Assembly (NCBI GenBank): GCA_026707815.1
Contig: JAPOWB010000008.1
Location: 126,230 to 160,455, forward strand
Origin: Candidatus Saccharimonadota bacterium
GTDB taxonomy: Bacteria > Patescibacteriota > Saccharimonadia > Saccharimonadales > VXPC01
Reading direction: 5' to 3'
DNA: 34,226 nt
How positions within the stretch are numbered: position 1 is the stretch's first letter; each line of letters starts with the position of its first letter. A program made the translations under genes and the position numbers. This document shows, one piece after another, positions 19,168 through 29,011 of this stretch. Under the pieces are notes generated by a model. That model saw only the letters and a list, made by a program, of their open reading frames with translations, did no database searches and was not told where the DNA came from.

Positions 19168-20913
19168 TTAAACCTGACGCTCAGATTTCATTTGCTGAAT
19201 ATGTAACTGTCTGAATAAATCTGTAAAAGCCTGCAATCGAAGAGTTGAGTTATTATAGGTATTTTGAGAGACAAGTTTCAGAGGAATTCTAACATGCTCC
19301 ATCTTAGATTGCAAACTCGCAGGCAGATCTTCAACTCTTGTAATAGCCTCATAAGAATTCTCTGTTAGAACCTTATAGATCTCTAATAAATCCGGATAAT
19401 CTTTTAAAATCCTCTTGATTCTCTTATCCTCTTCTTTATCAACCCTTCTTAAAGAAGGTTCGAATAATAATAAGCCTATTAATAGATAGACTTTATTTGT
19501 TAATGTCTGCTTATCGCCAGTAATGGCTAGAACATCTGATGCAGGCTGGGGATTATTGGGGTTTAACCCGCTAGGGGGTGATTTCAAATCTACTTGTCCA
19601 ATTTTTGCTAGCTTTTTATCTAAAGAAGTTCGAGAAATACCAACTTCCTTAACTAATTTCTGAAGATAATGATCCTGCTCAACTTCATCTTGAAGTTGAT
19701 TAATGACTCCTAGCATTACATCTGTCAAATGCTTCTTTCCCTCAGCAGTAGATAAATCCAAACGAGACTTATATTTGTCATATAGCCAATCCAAGGCTGG
19801 TTGAGGTTTAGAGACTAAACTCTCCCAAAGAGATAGATTATGTCTGACTAAATCATCTGGGTCATAGCCTGAAGGTAGACTGATAATAGACAGATTAACT
19901 TTAGCTTGAGAAGCTGATATTAGGCTTCTCTCCATAGCAGAAATCCCCGCCTCATCACCATCAAAGGCTAGACGTATGTCATTAGTTAATCGACCAATTA
20001 TTTGCAAATGATCAACAGTTAACGCTGTTCCTCCACAAGCAATCACCTGTTTAAAGCCTGCCTGATGACAGCTGACAACATCTAGATTACCCTCAACAAC
20101 AATACTGCAACCAGCTTGCCTAATATAATCCTTAGCCTGAAAATAGCCAAAGACATGTTTGGACTTGTTATATAACACAGTCTGAGCAGTATTAATGTAT
20201 TTGGCGATTCCAGTCTTATCTTTTAAAAGACGACCAGTAAAACCAACGACTTGACCATTACCATCGCTTAAGGGAATCATTAACCTATCAGCAAAGAAAT
20301 CCCCAAAACGTTCTGTCTCTTTAGATTGGTTTTTTTCTATCAGCCAAGCTGGAATTGGGCGTTTTTTAATCAGACCAGTCACAGCTCCTTGCTTTGGGGT
20401 GATTTTTAATTTTTCAAAATACTTCAACAAAGCCTCCCAAGAAGCTGGAGCATAACCTAATCGAAAATCTTCAATAACCTGGAATTTCAAGCCCCTCTTC
20501 TTTAAATAGGCTTGAGCTAATGGAGAGCTTTTTAGCTGCACTTGATAAAACTTAGTTGCTGCTTCCAAAATCTTTAGAGCCATCTTTCTCAAATCCTGTC
20601 TTTTTTTGACCCTCGGATTAGATTGATATTGGCTCATCTCTAAACCAGCTTTTAAAGCTAAAATTTCTAAGGCTTGTCTAAATTCCACCCCCTCATACTC
20701 CATGACAAATTTAAATAAATCTCCACCTTTGCCGGAACTAAAATCTTTCCAGATTTCTTTGCTGGGAGTGACAATCAGACTGGGAGTCTTTTCTTCTTTG
20801 AAGGGACTCAAAGCCTTATAAGAACTACCAGTTCTTTTTAGGGTGATATAACTGCCAATAACCTCCTCGACAGTTAGACGAGCTTTAATATCTGAAACTA
20901 AATCTCTATCCAT
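19168..20913 (-). CDS. dnaG: DNA primase lacking canonical zinc ligands
   Basis: [36 protein letters not shown] (CHC2-domain equivalent), [24 protein letters not shown]; adjacent to rpoD. Confidence 0.95.
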   Translation of the reverse strand: MDRDLVSDIKARLTVEEVIGSYITLKRTGSSYKALSPFKEEKTPSLIVTPSKEIWKDFSSGKGGDLFKFVMEYEGVEFRQALEILALKAGLEMSQYQSNPRVKKRQDLRKMALKILEAATKFYQVQLKSSPLAQAYLKKRGLKFQVIEDFRLGYAPASWEALLKYFEKLKITPKQGAVTGLIKKRPIPAWLIEKNQSKETERFGDFFADRLMIPLSDGNGQVVGFTGRLLKDKTGIAKYINTAQTVLYNKSKHVFGYFQAKDYIRQAGCSIVVEGNLDVVSCHQAGFKQVIACGGTALTVDHLQIIGRLTNDIRLAFDGDEAGISAMERSLISASQAKVNLSIISLPSGYDPDDLVRHNLSLWESLVSKPQPALDWLYDKYKSRLDLSTAEGKKHLTDVMLGVINQLQDEVEQDHYLQKLVKEVGISRTSLDKKLAKIGQVDLKSPPSGLNPNNPQPASDVLAITGDKQTLTNKVYLLIGLLLFEPSLRRVDKEEDKRIKRILKDYPDLLEIYKVLTENSYEAITRVEDLPASLQSKMEHVRIPLKLVSQNTYNNSTLRLQAFTDLFRQLHIQQMKSERQV

Positions 20914-20948
20914 TTAAATTCAATTATAAATCAAATTTGAATAGAAGT

Positions 20949-21296
20949 TTACTTCTGCTTTTGGCTGACAAAATTATAACTATGGTCAATTAAATCTTTG
21001 ATTTCTTGCCAATTTAATTGACCACTTAAAATAATGGTATTCCAATATTTTTTAGGTAGATTATGACCTGGGAAAACTGACTCATATTTTTCTCTCAGAA
21101 TTTTGGACAATAAAGAATCACATTTTAGACTTAAATGCATTAAACCATTATGCTCTCTCAACAAAGCAAATAATGTTGCTACTGACTTGAAAGCGGAAGG
21201 CTGCACTGCATACGCTTTCAAGGGTAATCCAAGCGAATAATCTTGCTTAATTTGAGGCAGGGATAAAATATAATTTTCAACCGTTGAAAAATCCAT
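20949..21296 (-). CDS. MmcQ/YjbR-family protein (likely start at 21296; ORF extends to 21527)
   Basis: MDFSTVENYILSLPQIKQDYSLGLPLKAYAV...LMHLSLKCDSLLSKILREKYESVFPGHNLPKKYWNTIILSGQLNWQEIKDLIDHSYNFV matches the YjbR pattern. Confidence 0.75.
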   Translation of the reverse strand: MDFSTVENYILSLPQIKQDYSLGLPLKAYAVQPSAFKSVATLFALLREHNGLMHLSLKCDSLLSKILREKYESVFPGHNLPKKYWNTIILSGQLNWQEIKDLIDHSYNFVSQKQK

Positions 21297-21558
21297 AGAT
21301 ATGTACATTATATAAAAACAAAAATCCTTGAGCATGATAACTTTCTTAAGATTTTCAATAAACAGAAAACTATGCGTCAGCACAAACAGTTTTCTAATAT
21401 ATGAACTTAAAAATGCCCGAATCTCAGTCGAAATACGTTGTGTTTTATCAAGAAGCATATTATTTGTTAAATAAACAACTCTAAGAATCCTAGATTTAAA
21501 TCTATAGCAGTGCAAATTTAACAACAAATCATTTATATTCTTGTTGTATTTTACTTTA

Positions 21559-21590
21559 TATCATCTGTTATCATCTGTTATCAATGATAA
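21559..21590. repeat. 10-bp tandem direct repeat upstream of the giant ORF
   Basis: tatcatctgt tatcatctgt tatcaatgat. Confidence 0.6.
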
Positions 21591-21718
21591 AATGAGCTTA
21601 TCAGTTGCATCTAATTTGCGAACGAACTTTATTTAGCTCATATTCTCATAATTCAAAACTAGATGGAGAACTGAGTAGATGTAGATTGAATAATTAAATC
21701 AACAACTAAAATTCAAAA

Positions 21719-24700
21719 ATGCTTAAAACTCAGAAACTGCAATCAATTAAAAGATACCATCTGAATCTGAAAAGTGCTTTATTGATTATTGCAACAATCT
21801 TCGGCAATATTTTTTTTATAGCTATCTTCTATCTGAACTTCAATAATATTGTTCATGCTAGTAATTGGTGGGACGGTGTTGCATCTGGAAGTAATTGTAT
21901 ATTGCCAAACCCTGAAAAATGTCCTTTAATGCTATCTGATCATGTGCGTGACGAAATAAGCTCATCAATCCCGGCAATCCCGGAAAGAAGTCATTTAGAT
22001 AATGTAAAATACGACTATACTGCTGTTCATCACCCTATACAAATTTTCGAAATTACCCATGTTACAAGCTCACCGGCTACATTTAAGATATATTGCAGGA
22101 ATATAACAACAGAGTTAAACATCGACCACTTAGTGGATGATGGTGAAGCAACCCCCTTGTCAGGTGGAAGATACCAACCCAGCCGAGGCGGCTGGAAGGA
22201 GAAAAATATACGGCTTAATATATACGATTCTGAAGACGTCCTTAAATTTGAAAAACTCAATGCATGCCCAAGTTCACCTAAGCATATGGAAAAGGGGTGG
22301 GGTGGGTGGCTAAATACCAATGGGTCATGGGAGGTAGAACAAGGGTATCATATATCACTCGAATATTCTGACAAAAATGGATTATCATACTTTCATTACA
22401 CCGTTGAATGTGAAGACTGTGAAGCCACTATAGATACAAAAAGGAAGCTATATAATGATCCTTCCATTGCTTCTCATCCAGATCCTCAATATCCTGGTCG
22501 TCCAGAAGGGACTGAAGGAGACGCAGTTTTTGGCAGAACTGTATTAGGATGGTATGACAGCTCAGATAGTGAATATCAATTTAAGTGTAGATTAGAAAAT
22601 AGGCATGTTGACCAAGTTTACCTTTTTGATGATGATTCTGGATACAAATCCGCAATTCATAAATATGGGACGGGCAGTATAGAAATTACTGCAAGTGACA
22701 GCAATAACAAAACGAGTACGTTTCTGCAGACGTTTGAGTGGCCCGGTGGCTTGAACAATACTGGCCTATATACAATATATCAAAACCATCGATATATACC
22801 TCTTACAGACGTTCAAGAGTGGCTAAAAAAAGCCGATACTAGTCCTCCATATACATTGCAATTTACAATTCCACGGAGAAATTATGCATCTTGTAGTGTT
22901 ATATACAATGATCCAAAGCCCTTAATAGGAGCGATAAATATGACGCTAGGTCCAGAAAGTGATGGCGCATACAAGTGCCTCATATATTTTACTCATCTGA
23001 AGTTTGTGGATACTAATTTAACTCCCCCCAATCCTGAGCTAAGACTGACTATCAAGAAATGGGGTAATAACAATGGTGTATTATTGCAATCCGTTGCAAA
23101 TCCTCTGCCGGCAACTGGTGATCCTCTGACTAACGCCAGTCCCAGCCAATTGTTAAATCCTCCGCCTCCGGCCGTCAATGCAGCCAGCCATAAAGATCAT
23201 TTCATTGTTGATATCACTAATTCTCCGAAACATCTCAGAGCTTTAAGAGATAAGCTTAAAGCTTATGAATTTGAGATAAGGCATGTAGACACTGAAAACA
23301 ATATAAACAAGGTAATTGCCGAAACACTGCCTTGGCATAGTGATAATGGCAATATTAACAAAATCAAAAATCAGATTGATAAATGTTTGGAAAAATATAG
23401 AAAACTAACAGTAAGTATAACTGCCGATTGTGTTATATATGTATCTGAGTTGATGTGGACATCCTCCAATCCAAATAATAAGCATCCAAAATTAACCATT
23501 AAAGGCAAAAACACATCTGAACCATATAAGTTTCCGGTTGGCGGTACTAATAAGAAAGTATTCTACCAGCGATTAGAAGATGGTGGGGAATCTGTACAAT
23601 ATTGGTATTCTAATCCACTGCCGAAAGCTCTAAGCTTAACCTCAGCTGATTTAGAAAAACCAGAACATGATGGTCGACTTATTATAGATCTTAAAAAAGC
23701 TCCAAGCATTCTAAGAGGTATCCAAAATAATACATACACACTGACAGATTTTGTCTTTTGGGTTAGAGGTTATGAAAGAACCCCCAATTCAGACAGAACT
23801 ATCTGGTTTACTAGCACATCTGAAAATTATTCCCATTCTAAAAAAGATATTTTCGAAAGCACTTGGGAGCTACCACCAGGTCAAACCCTAAAAGATGTTG
23901 CTCTAAGATGTGCTGGCGATGTAGATGTGACTGGCGAAATTAGAATGACTAATAATTGTTATCTGTATATGCACTCTTTGAAATGGGAGGCTCAACCGAA
24001 TGCCAAACTCCAAGTAGTTTTGGCGTACAATGAAAGCCAAGCTAAACAAATTCAAGATCAGGCTAAGATAAATAATCACATTAAAACTTATTCTATTCAA
24101 AAGCTTAGACCAAGTACTACAGGCATTATTGAATCCTCGGCCAACCTTTTAAATAATGGTCTGCACAAACAAGTTGATGCCCCTGCTCAAGGTTTTAATG
24201 TCGACGACATAACTGTCACTAATCCAGTTGATCGATTTATGATTGACTTATATGAAGTAACTTCCATCAAGGATTCTAGTGGCTCTTTAATTAGTCAGCC
24301 GGGTCATAGCAGTCAAAATATTTATCAGAAATTAAAGCAATTAAAAGCCTTTGTCATTGGACATAAAGATAGTAGTGACAACTTCCATTTCTGGGATGGT
24401 GATACTAATACTCCGACCATTAGCGAGATCCCAATTCAACAAGTTCCCGATCAATACTGTGGACTAAGAGCTGAAGTTTACGCTGATGACTTATGTCATA
24501 TTTATATTAATATTCTTAATTTGCCATCCAACCAAACAAGCAGCTCTGTAGAGATTAACCCCTTTGTAAAAGATTCACCTAATACAAGATATACAAATCC
24601 AAAGATAGAACAGGTCGATTCCACATTTGACCTAGGATTTGGGATGATCTTGGATGCTTTTGGCGCACCTCTGACAGATGCTTTGACATTACGAGATGTA

Positions 24701-27700
24701 GACTATAGAACATTGGTCACTATCAACTCGTCTACTGGAAATATAACTACGCCCATGACTATCGATTATAAAAATGGCTATGCTACGTATAGACAGCGTA
24801 TTGAGAATTGGCCTAAAAACACCGACAAGCCAGACCAACCTGTTTGCGATAAGGAGCCTGGTGAGTGTAGTCCAAGTGCTGGAGAGACTTTTAAATTCAA
24901 GTTGGAGCCGGGTTCCTCACATCCTGTATCCTCAGCATCAGAAGCTTATAATCATTCCTATAATATTCAAGGAGCTTCTCGGAATGTCGTTCGTTCAGCT
25001 GGGCATCATTCATGTTCTGCTGGGACTTATCCATGCGGGACTGAAGAAAATCCACGAACTTGCACTAGATGGCGGTCTTGTGGTGCATCTCATTCTTTTT
25101 CCTATCTAACAGCAACCCCTGGCTCACCGGGGCATGCCCAAATACTATGGAGTCAAATGAGAGCCTTAACTCAAGCTGACATAGATAATATGATGGAGGC
25201 TATCAATTTAAATAACCATGATGTAGACACATATACAATTTTGACTCAAGATAATGTCGGCAGTTCAACAACTAACCAAGTACCGGTTGGTATTAATATT
25301 CAATTTACAGCTCCAGACCAAATAATAAGTAGCCCAGGTAATCAGCCGGACGTTACATTATCGGGTTTTCAATCATCTTCTAGAGTAAACTTTGAAAGAA
25401 CTATTTATGATTTAAAAATATACTTTTCTCTATACGAACTCAAAGAGCCAATAACTAGTTCTAGACGAATAAAATTCAATGAATCACAAAGATTTCGTAT
25501 AGTCAATGGAGGCAGTGAATCACAAATTTGGAGCTACGATAATGATGGTGAGAATGCCAGTGGTGATGAGATTAGACTTTATGGCTGGGGGGCACTAGAA
25601 GATCTGGCAGCTTCAGGTGGGACTTGGGATTTAACAATTAGCCAAAGAATTTCCTACAGTTGGGAAACTTGGGCGCCTAATCCGGGGCATGCCGGAGATT
25701 TTTCTAGCTGGCGGACTCGGACTGCTCCAAAAAGTCACCCCGGTGGAACATTGGAAGCTAGGGGGACTTGGGGAGCTTGCAGTAGAACACTTATAGTTCA
25801 AGTACCAGATTGCAATACTTGGGATATGCGTGACCCTCCAGTAACTAGCAGACACTTCAGTGCTAATACAGAAAATTCAGCTTCCGGGCGTAGATCTCAC
25901 GAAGTCTTTGATGTTGGTGAACAGGAACCGAGATCAAAACTAGAATATATCAATCGCAATAGACACTTCCATATTCTGGGTCTACCTAAATACAGTGTTA
26001 TAAGAGATGATCCTTATAAGAATATTGGGGGCAACAGCACTGGTGCTGCCCGCCAAATACCCACAGGTCAAATAGATGCCACTCAGAAACAAATCCAAAA
26101 AAGTGACAGAGATTTTATAAAGGAAAAACCGACCACCATTAATTACCCAGGTTCTTATCAGGTAACTTGGATACCGACTTGGAGATCTGATGCTCGAAGA
26201 TCTCCTTGGACTGGCGATAATCTAGGTCCATGGAAGGGTAAAGAAATAGAACAGACCAGTTGTTTTAATAACAATCCTACTCTAACTAGCCCTAAACTAG
26301 AAAAACCGACTTATGTCTGGGCAGATCCGCCTAATTGTGAGGTGACTCTTTGGAAAATTTATGAACTCGGTGCCGGTGGAGGCAATACTTTAGGAGTAAC
26401 ACTCAAAAACCCCAATAAAGCTCCAATGCGCATAGATAAAGTTGAACTCTTAGTTACACCTAAAGTCGGGGCAAGTAGATTCACATCTAATAATTCTGAA
26501 GAAGTCATAGGATCAAATCAAGCTGAAGGACAAATAATCCCCGCTAACAGTTCAGTCAATATTGAATTTACCTCTGCTGGTCAAGCTCGTTTGGGGCGAC
26601 ATTTCGCTCACCCCAGTCAACTCGGTCAACATTATTATGAATGGAAAGTTCAAACCAGTATGGGAGTTGAAACTTGGTCGACCAAATACCGAGATGTAGC
26701 TGGTAATAATAATGGCCTCAATCATAGGTCTTGGTTTGAAAAGACTGGCCAAGCCCCAGGAACAGCCACTTCTAATACAGAAAGAATTATTACTGAAGAA
26801 TCTAATGATACTCCACCAATTGAACCTGCATTTTCCAACCACTGTGTCGGTATTTACCGACCGGTGATTAGACCTTACGTCAAAGTTTTTTACAGCTCCT
26901 TAATCATTGGCGGGCGTTTTAACCCTTCTGAGGGTCGTAATTGCCCCAACCTAGACTTCAGCCAAGTCAAAGGTTATATCTTAGGTCATACTAATCCCAA
27001 CCCCATTGAAGACATAGATGGCGATGGGAATACTCATGGAGATATTACTGGATCATCGACAGAATACAGCTTACAAGTGACTAATCAAATTGATGGTTTC
27101 TATTCAGCCTCCCAAAGACAATCTAAATTCGATCCCTCACCTAAAGCTCCTTCTGGATTGACCTTGGGTAATACTAATCCCACCTTAAAATATGGCGGAC
27201 ATTATGGTAAGCAAGAAACCTGCATTGCCAATTATTGGCGAAAAGTCGACAAAGTTCCATCTCTACGTAGTAATTGGTTGCTTGGCGATACCTTATACCT
27301 ATCTGATCAAAGAAGTCGTCTCCATACCTATGATGTTGGCGGCGGAAAATACAAATATAACGGCGACTTGATCATCCGAAACAATTCCGCCAGTAGTCTG
27401 AATCTCAAAACTACCCTCTATGTCAATGGCGATGTTTGGATTAAGGACAATATCTACAATAACAATGACAATCTGCCTTGGACGCACCCGGTTCAGATTG
27501 GCTACATCTTCATTATCGCCAAAGGTAATATATATATCGATCCATCCGTTACAAATATTGACGCCATCTTAGTCGCCTACCCAGAATCTCATAACGATGA
27601 TGACACTGGTCGAATCTGGACTTGTGATCCAGAGGGCTTAGGTCGGGATAATCACTATTATGCCTGTAATAAGAAGCTGGTTGTTAACGGAGCTTTAATT

Positions 27701-27982
27701 GCTCAAAATCTCCACTTAGGACGATTTGCCGGAGTCACTGGCAATGATGTTGGTACCACCCAAGCCGTTGACTGCTTGGAAGTTTCAAGCCACTTTAGAC
27801 GCCCAACTGGAGATTCAACGAAATACTGTGGTTTTGGCTCTGAGGGGGATACGCCCAACAATATGGCTGGAGAAGAAATTAACTTACTGCCTGAATATTA
27901 TATTGGTTTACCATCTCTGCCACCTTGGGATGAATGGATGTACGAACGAGATAGTTTTGCTATTAAAGCTCTCAATTGGTAA
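21719..27982 (+). CDS. Giant (2087 aa) secreted/surface protein with diverged Cys-containing repeats and a C-terminal polymer/beta-helix-like domain
   Basis: Uninterrupted ORF; N-terminal hydrophobic signal/anchor (ALLIIATIFGNIFFIAIFYLNFNNIVHAS); four C-x-[ILV]-Y-x(3)-L motifs; DxDGDG loop at 27011; C-terminal IFIIAKGNIYIDPSVTNIDAILVA...KLVVNGALIAQNLHLGR region. Confidence 0.85.
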   Translation: MLKTQKLQSIKRYHLNLKSALLIIATIFGNIFFIAIFYLNFNNIVHASNWWDGVASGSNCILPNPEKCPLMLSDHVRDEISSSIPAIPERSHLDNVKYDYTAVHHPIQIFEITHVTSSPATFKIYCRNITTELNIDHLVDDGEATPLSGGRYQPSRGGWKEKNIRLNIYDSEDVLKFEKLNACPSSPKHMEKGWGGWLNTNGSWEVEQGYHISLEYSDKNGLSYFHYTVECEDCEATIDTKRKLYNDPSIASHPDPQYPGRPEGTEGDAVFGRTVLGWYDSSDSEYQFKCRLENRHVDQVYLFDDDSGYKSAIHKYGTGSIEITASDSNNKTSTFLQTFEWPGGLNNTGLYTIYQNHRYIPLTDVQEWLKKADTSPPYTLQFTIPRRNYASCSVIYNDPKPLIGAINMTLGPESDGAYKCLIYFTHLKFVDTNLTPPNPELRLTIKKWGNNNGVLLQSVANPLPATGDPLTNASPSQLLNPPPPAVNAASHKDHFIVDITNSPKHLRALRDKLKAYEFEIRHVDTENNINKVIAETLPWHSDNGNINKIKNQIDKCLEKYRKLTVSITADCVIYVSELMWTSSNPNNKHPKLTIKGKNTSEPYKFPVGGTNKKVFYQRLEDGGESVQYWYSNPLPKALSLTSADLEKPEHDGRLIIDLKKAPSILRGIQNNTYTLTDFVFWVRGYERTPNSDRTIWFTSTSENYSHSKKDIFESTWELPPGQTLKDVALRCAGDVDVTGEIRMTNNCYLYMHSLKWEAQPNAKLQVVLAYNESQAKQIQDQAKINNHIKTYSIQKLRPSTTGIIESSANLLNNGLHKQVDAPAQGFNVDDITVTNPVDRFMIDLYEVTSIKDSSGSLISQPGHSSQNIYQKLKQLKAFVIGHKDSSDNFHFWDGDTNTPTISEIPIQQVPDQYCGLRAEVYADDLCHIYINILNLPSNQTSSSVEINPFVKDSPNTRYTNPKIEQVDSTFDLGFGMILDAFGAPLTDALTLRDVDYRTLVTINSSTGNITTPMTIDYKNGYATYRQRIENWPKNTDKPDQPVCDKEPGECSPSAGETFKFKLEPGSSHPVSSASEAYNHSYNIQGASRNVVRSAGHHSCSAGTYPCGTEENPRTCTRWRSCGASHSFSYLTATPGSPGHAQILWSQMRALTQADIDNMMEAINLNNHDVDTYTILTQDNVGSSTTNQVPVGINIQFTAPDQIISSPGNQPDVTLSGFQSSSRVNFERTIYDLKIYFSLYELKEPITSSRRIKFNESQRFRIVNGGSESQIWSYDNDGENASGDEIRLYGWGALEDLAASGGTWDLTISQRISYSWETWAPNPGHAGDFSSWRTRTAPKSHPGGTLEARGTWGACSRTLIVQVPDCNTWDMRDPPVTSRHFSANTENSASGRRSHEVFDVGEQEPRSKLEYINRNRHFHILGLPKYSVIRDDPYKNIGGNSTGAARQIPTGQIDATQKQIQKSDRDFIKEKPTTINYPGSYQVTWIPTWRSDARRSPWTGDNLGPWKGKEIEQTSCFNNNPTLTSPKLEKPTYVWADPPNCEVTLWKIYELGAGGGNTLGVTLKNPNKAPMRIDKVELLVTPKVGASRFTSNNSEEVIGSNQAEGQIIPANSSVNIEFTSAGQARLGRHFAHPSQLGQHYYEWKVQTSMGVETWSTKYRDVAGNNNGLNHRSWFEKTGQAPGTATSNTERIITEESNDTPPIEPAFSNHCVGIYRPVIRPYVKVFYSSLIIGGRFNPSEGRNCPNLDFSQVKGYILGHTNPNPIEDIDGDGNTHGDITGSSTEYSLQVTNQIDGFYSASQRQSKFDPSPKAPSGLTLGNTNPTLKYGGHYGKQETCIANYWRKVDKVPSLRSNWLLGDTLYLSDQRSRLHTYDVGGGKYKYNGDLIIRNNSASSLNLKTTLYVNGDVWIKDNIYNNNDNLPWTHPVQIGYIFIIAKGNIYIDPSVTNIDAILVAYPESHNDDDTGRIWTCDPEGLGRDNHYYACNKKLVVNGALIAQNLHLGRFAGVTGNDVGTTQAVDCLEVSSHFRRPTGDSTKYCGFGSEGDTPNNMAGEEINLLPEYYIGLPSLPPWDEWMYERDSFAIKALNW

Positions 27983-27990
27983 AGAAAGCC

Positions 27991-28947
27991 ATGCTTTTCC
28001 GTCAAGCAATTGTTGATTACCTTGAATATTTAGAGATAGAGAAAAATCTCTCTCAAAAAACCATTGCCAATTATGATGCTTATTTAAAAAGATTGCTTGA
28101 TTTTGCTGGCGATGATTTAAAACTGGAAGATATCGACTTAGAGCTAATCAGACAATGGAGATTATGGCTGAATCGCTTGGGTGGTCTTAAACAAGCCCAG
28201 CTATCTAAGATAACTCAAAATTATCATCTAATTGCTCTGAGGAATCTCTTAAAATATGCCTCTAAGAGAAATTTGCAGGTCTTAAACTATGGTCAAATTG
28301 AACTAGCCAATGTCAAACGTCAAGCCGTTAGCTTCTTGACATTGGAAGAAATAGATAGGTTGATGGAAGTTTGTTCTTCTAATAATCTGAATTCTTTAAG
28401 AAATCGAGCTATTTTAGAATTGCTCTTCAGTAGTGGTCTGAGAGTTTCTGAGCTGACTAATTTAAATAAGGATCACATTAATCTAAAAAACAGAGAATTC
28501 GTCGTTAGAGGTAAAGGCCAGAAAGATCGTCTAGTCTTCATCACTGATGAAGCGGCTGATCATTTACAGAAATACTTAAATCAAAGAACTGATAACGCTT
28601 CTGCTCTTTTTATTAATACTTCAGCTAATAAACAGAAAGATGTTCAACAAGATGGCAATTACTTAAGATTAACCCCCAGAAGCATTCAGAGAATAATCCA
28701 AAAATTAGCTCTGCAAGCCGGCATCACCAAGAAAGTTACTCCCCATACCTTAAGACACAGCTTTGCTACCAATTTATTAAGTAATGGGGCAGATTTGAGA
28801 AGCATCCAAGTCATGTTGGGGCATGCCAATATTGCCACAACTCAAATATATACCCATACGACAGATTTACAATTGAAAAATATTCATCAGCATTATCACT
28901 CTAAAAATAAAGCTCAGAAAGAAAGATTAAAGCAACCATCTCAATAA
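27991..28947 (+). CDS. xerC: Tyrosine recombinase XerC/XerD-like (likely start at 27991; ORF track starts at TTG 27976)
   Basis: N-terminal SAM-like domain, catalytic motifs SGLRVSEL, GKGQKDRLV, TPHTLRHSFATNLLSNGADLRSIQVMLGHANIATTQIYTH. Confidence 0.92.
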   Translation: MLFRQAIVDYLEYLEIEKNLSQKTIANYDAYLKRLLDFAGDDLKLEDIDLELIRQWRLWLNRLGGLKQAQLSKITQNYHLIALRNLLKYASKRNLQVLNYGQIELANVKRQAVSFLTLEEIDRLMEVCSSNNLNSLRNRAILELLFSSGLRVSELTNLNKDHINLKNREFVVRGKGQKDRLVFITDEAADHLQKYLNQRTDNASALFINTSANKQKDVQQDGNYLRLTPRSIQRIIQKLALQAGITKKVTPHTLRHSFATNLLSNGADLRSIQVMLGHANIATTQIYTHTTDLQLKNIHQHYHSKNKAQKERLKQPSQ

Positions 28948-29011
28948 TGAGTTATTTGTGATTGCTAATCACTGCAAGAGGGCGACAGAATATATAGAGC
29001 TCCATCAAAGA

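Noticed and set aside
22030-22320. Antisense ORFs within the giant gene (also at 22993, 23903, 25631, 26552, 27299)
   Set aside because: Shadow ORFs of the sense frame with low-complexity translations and no independent evidence.
24774-25109. 111-aa plus-strand ORF inside the giant gene
   Set aside because: Out-of-frame ORF entirely inside a longer, better supported ORF; Ser/Leu/Ile-rich and without recognisable motifs.
27726-28016. 96-aa ORF overlapping the giant 3' end and the xerC start
   Set aside because: Alternate frame of two well-supported genes.
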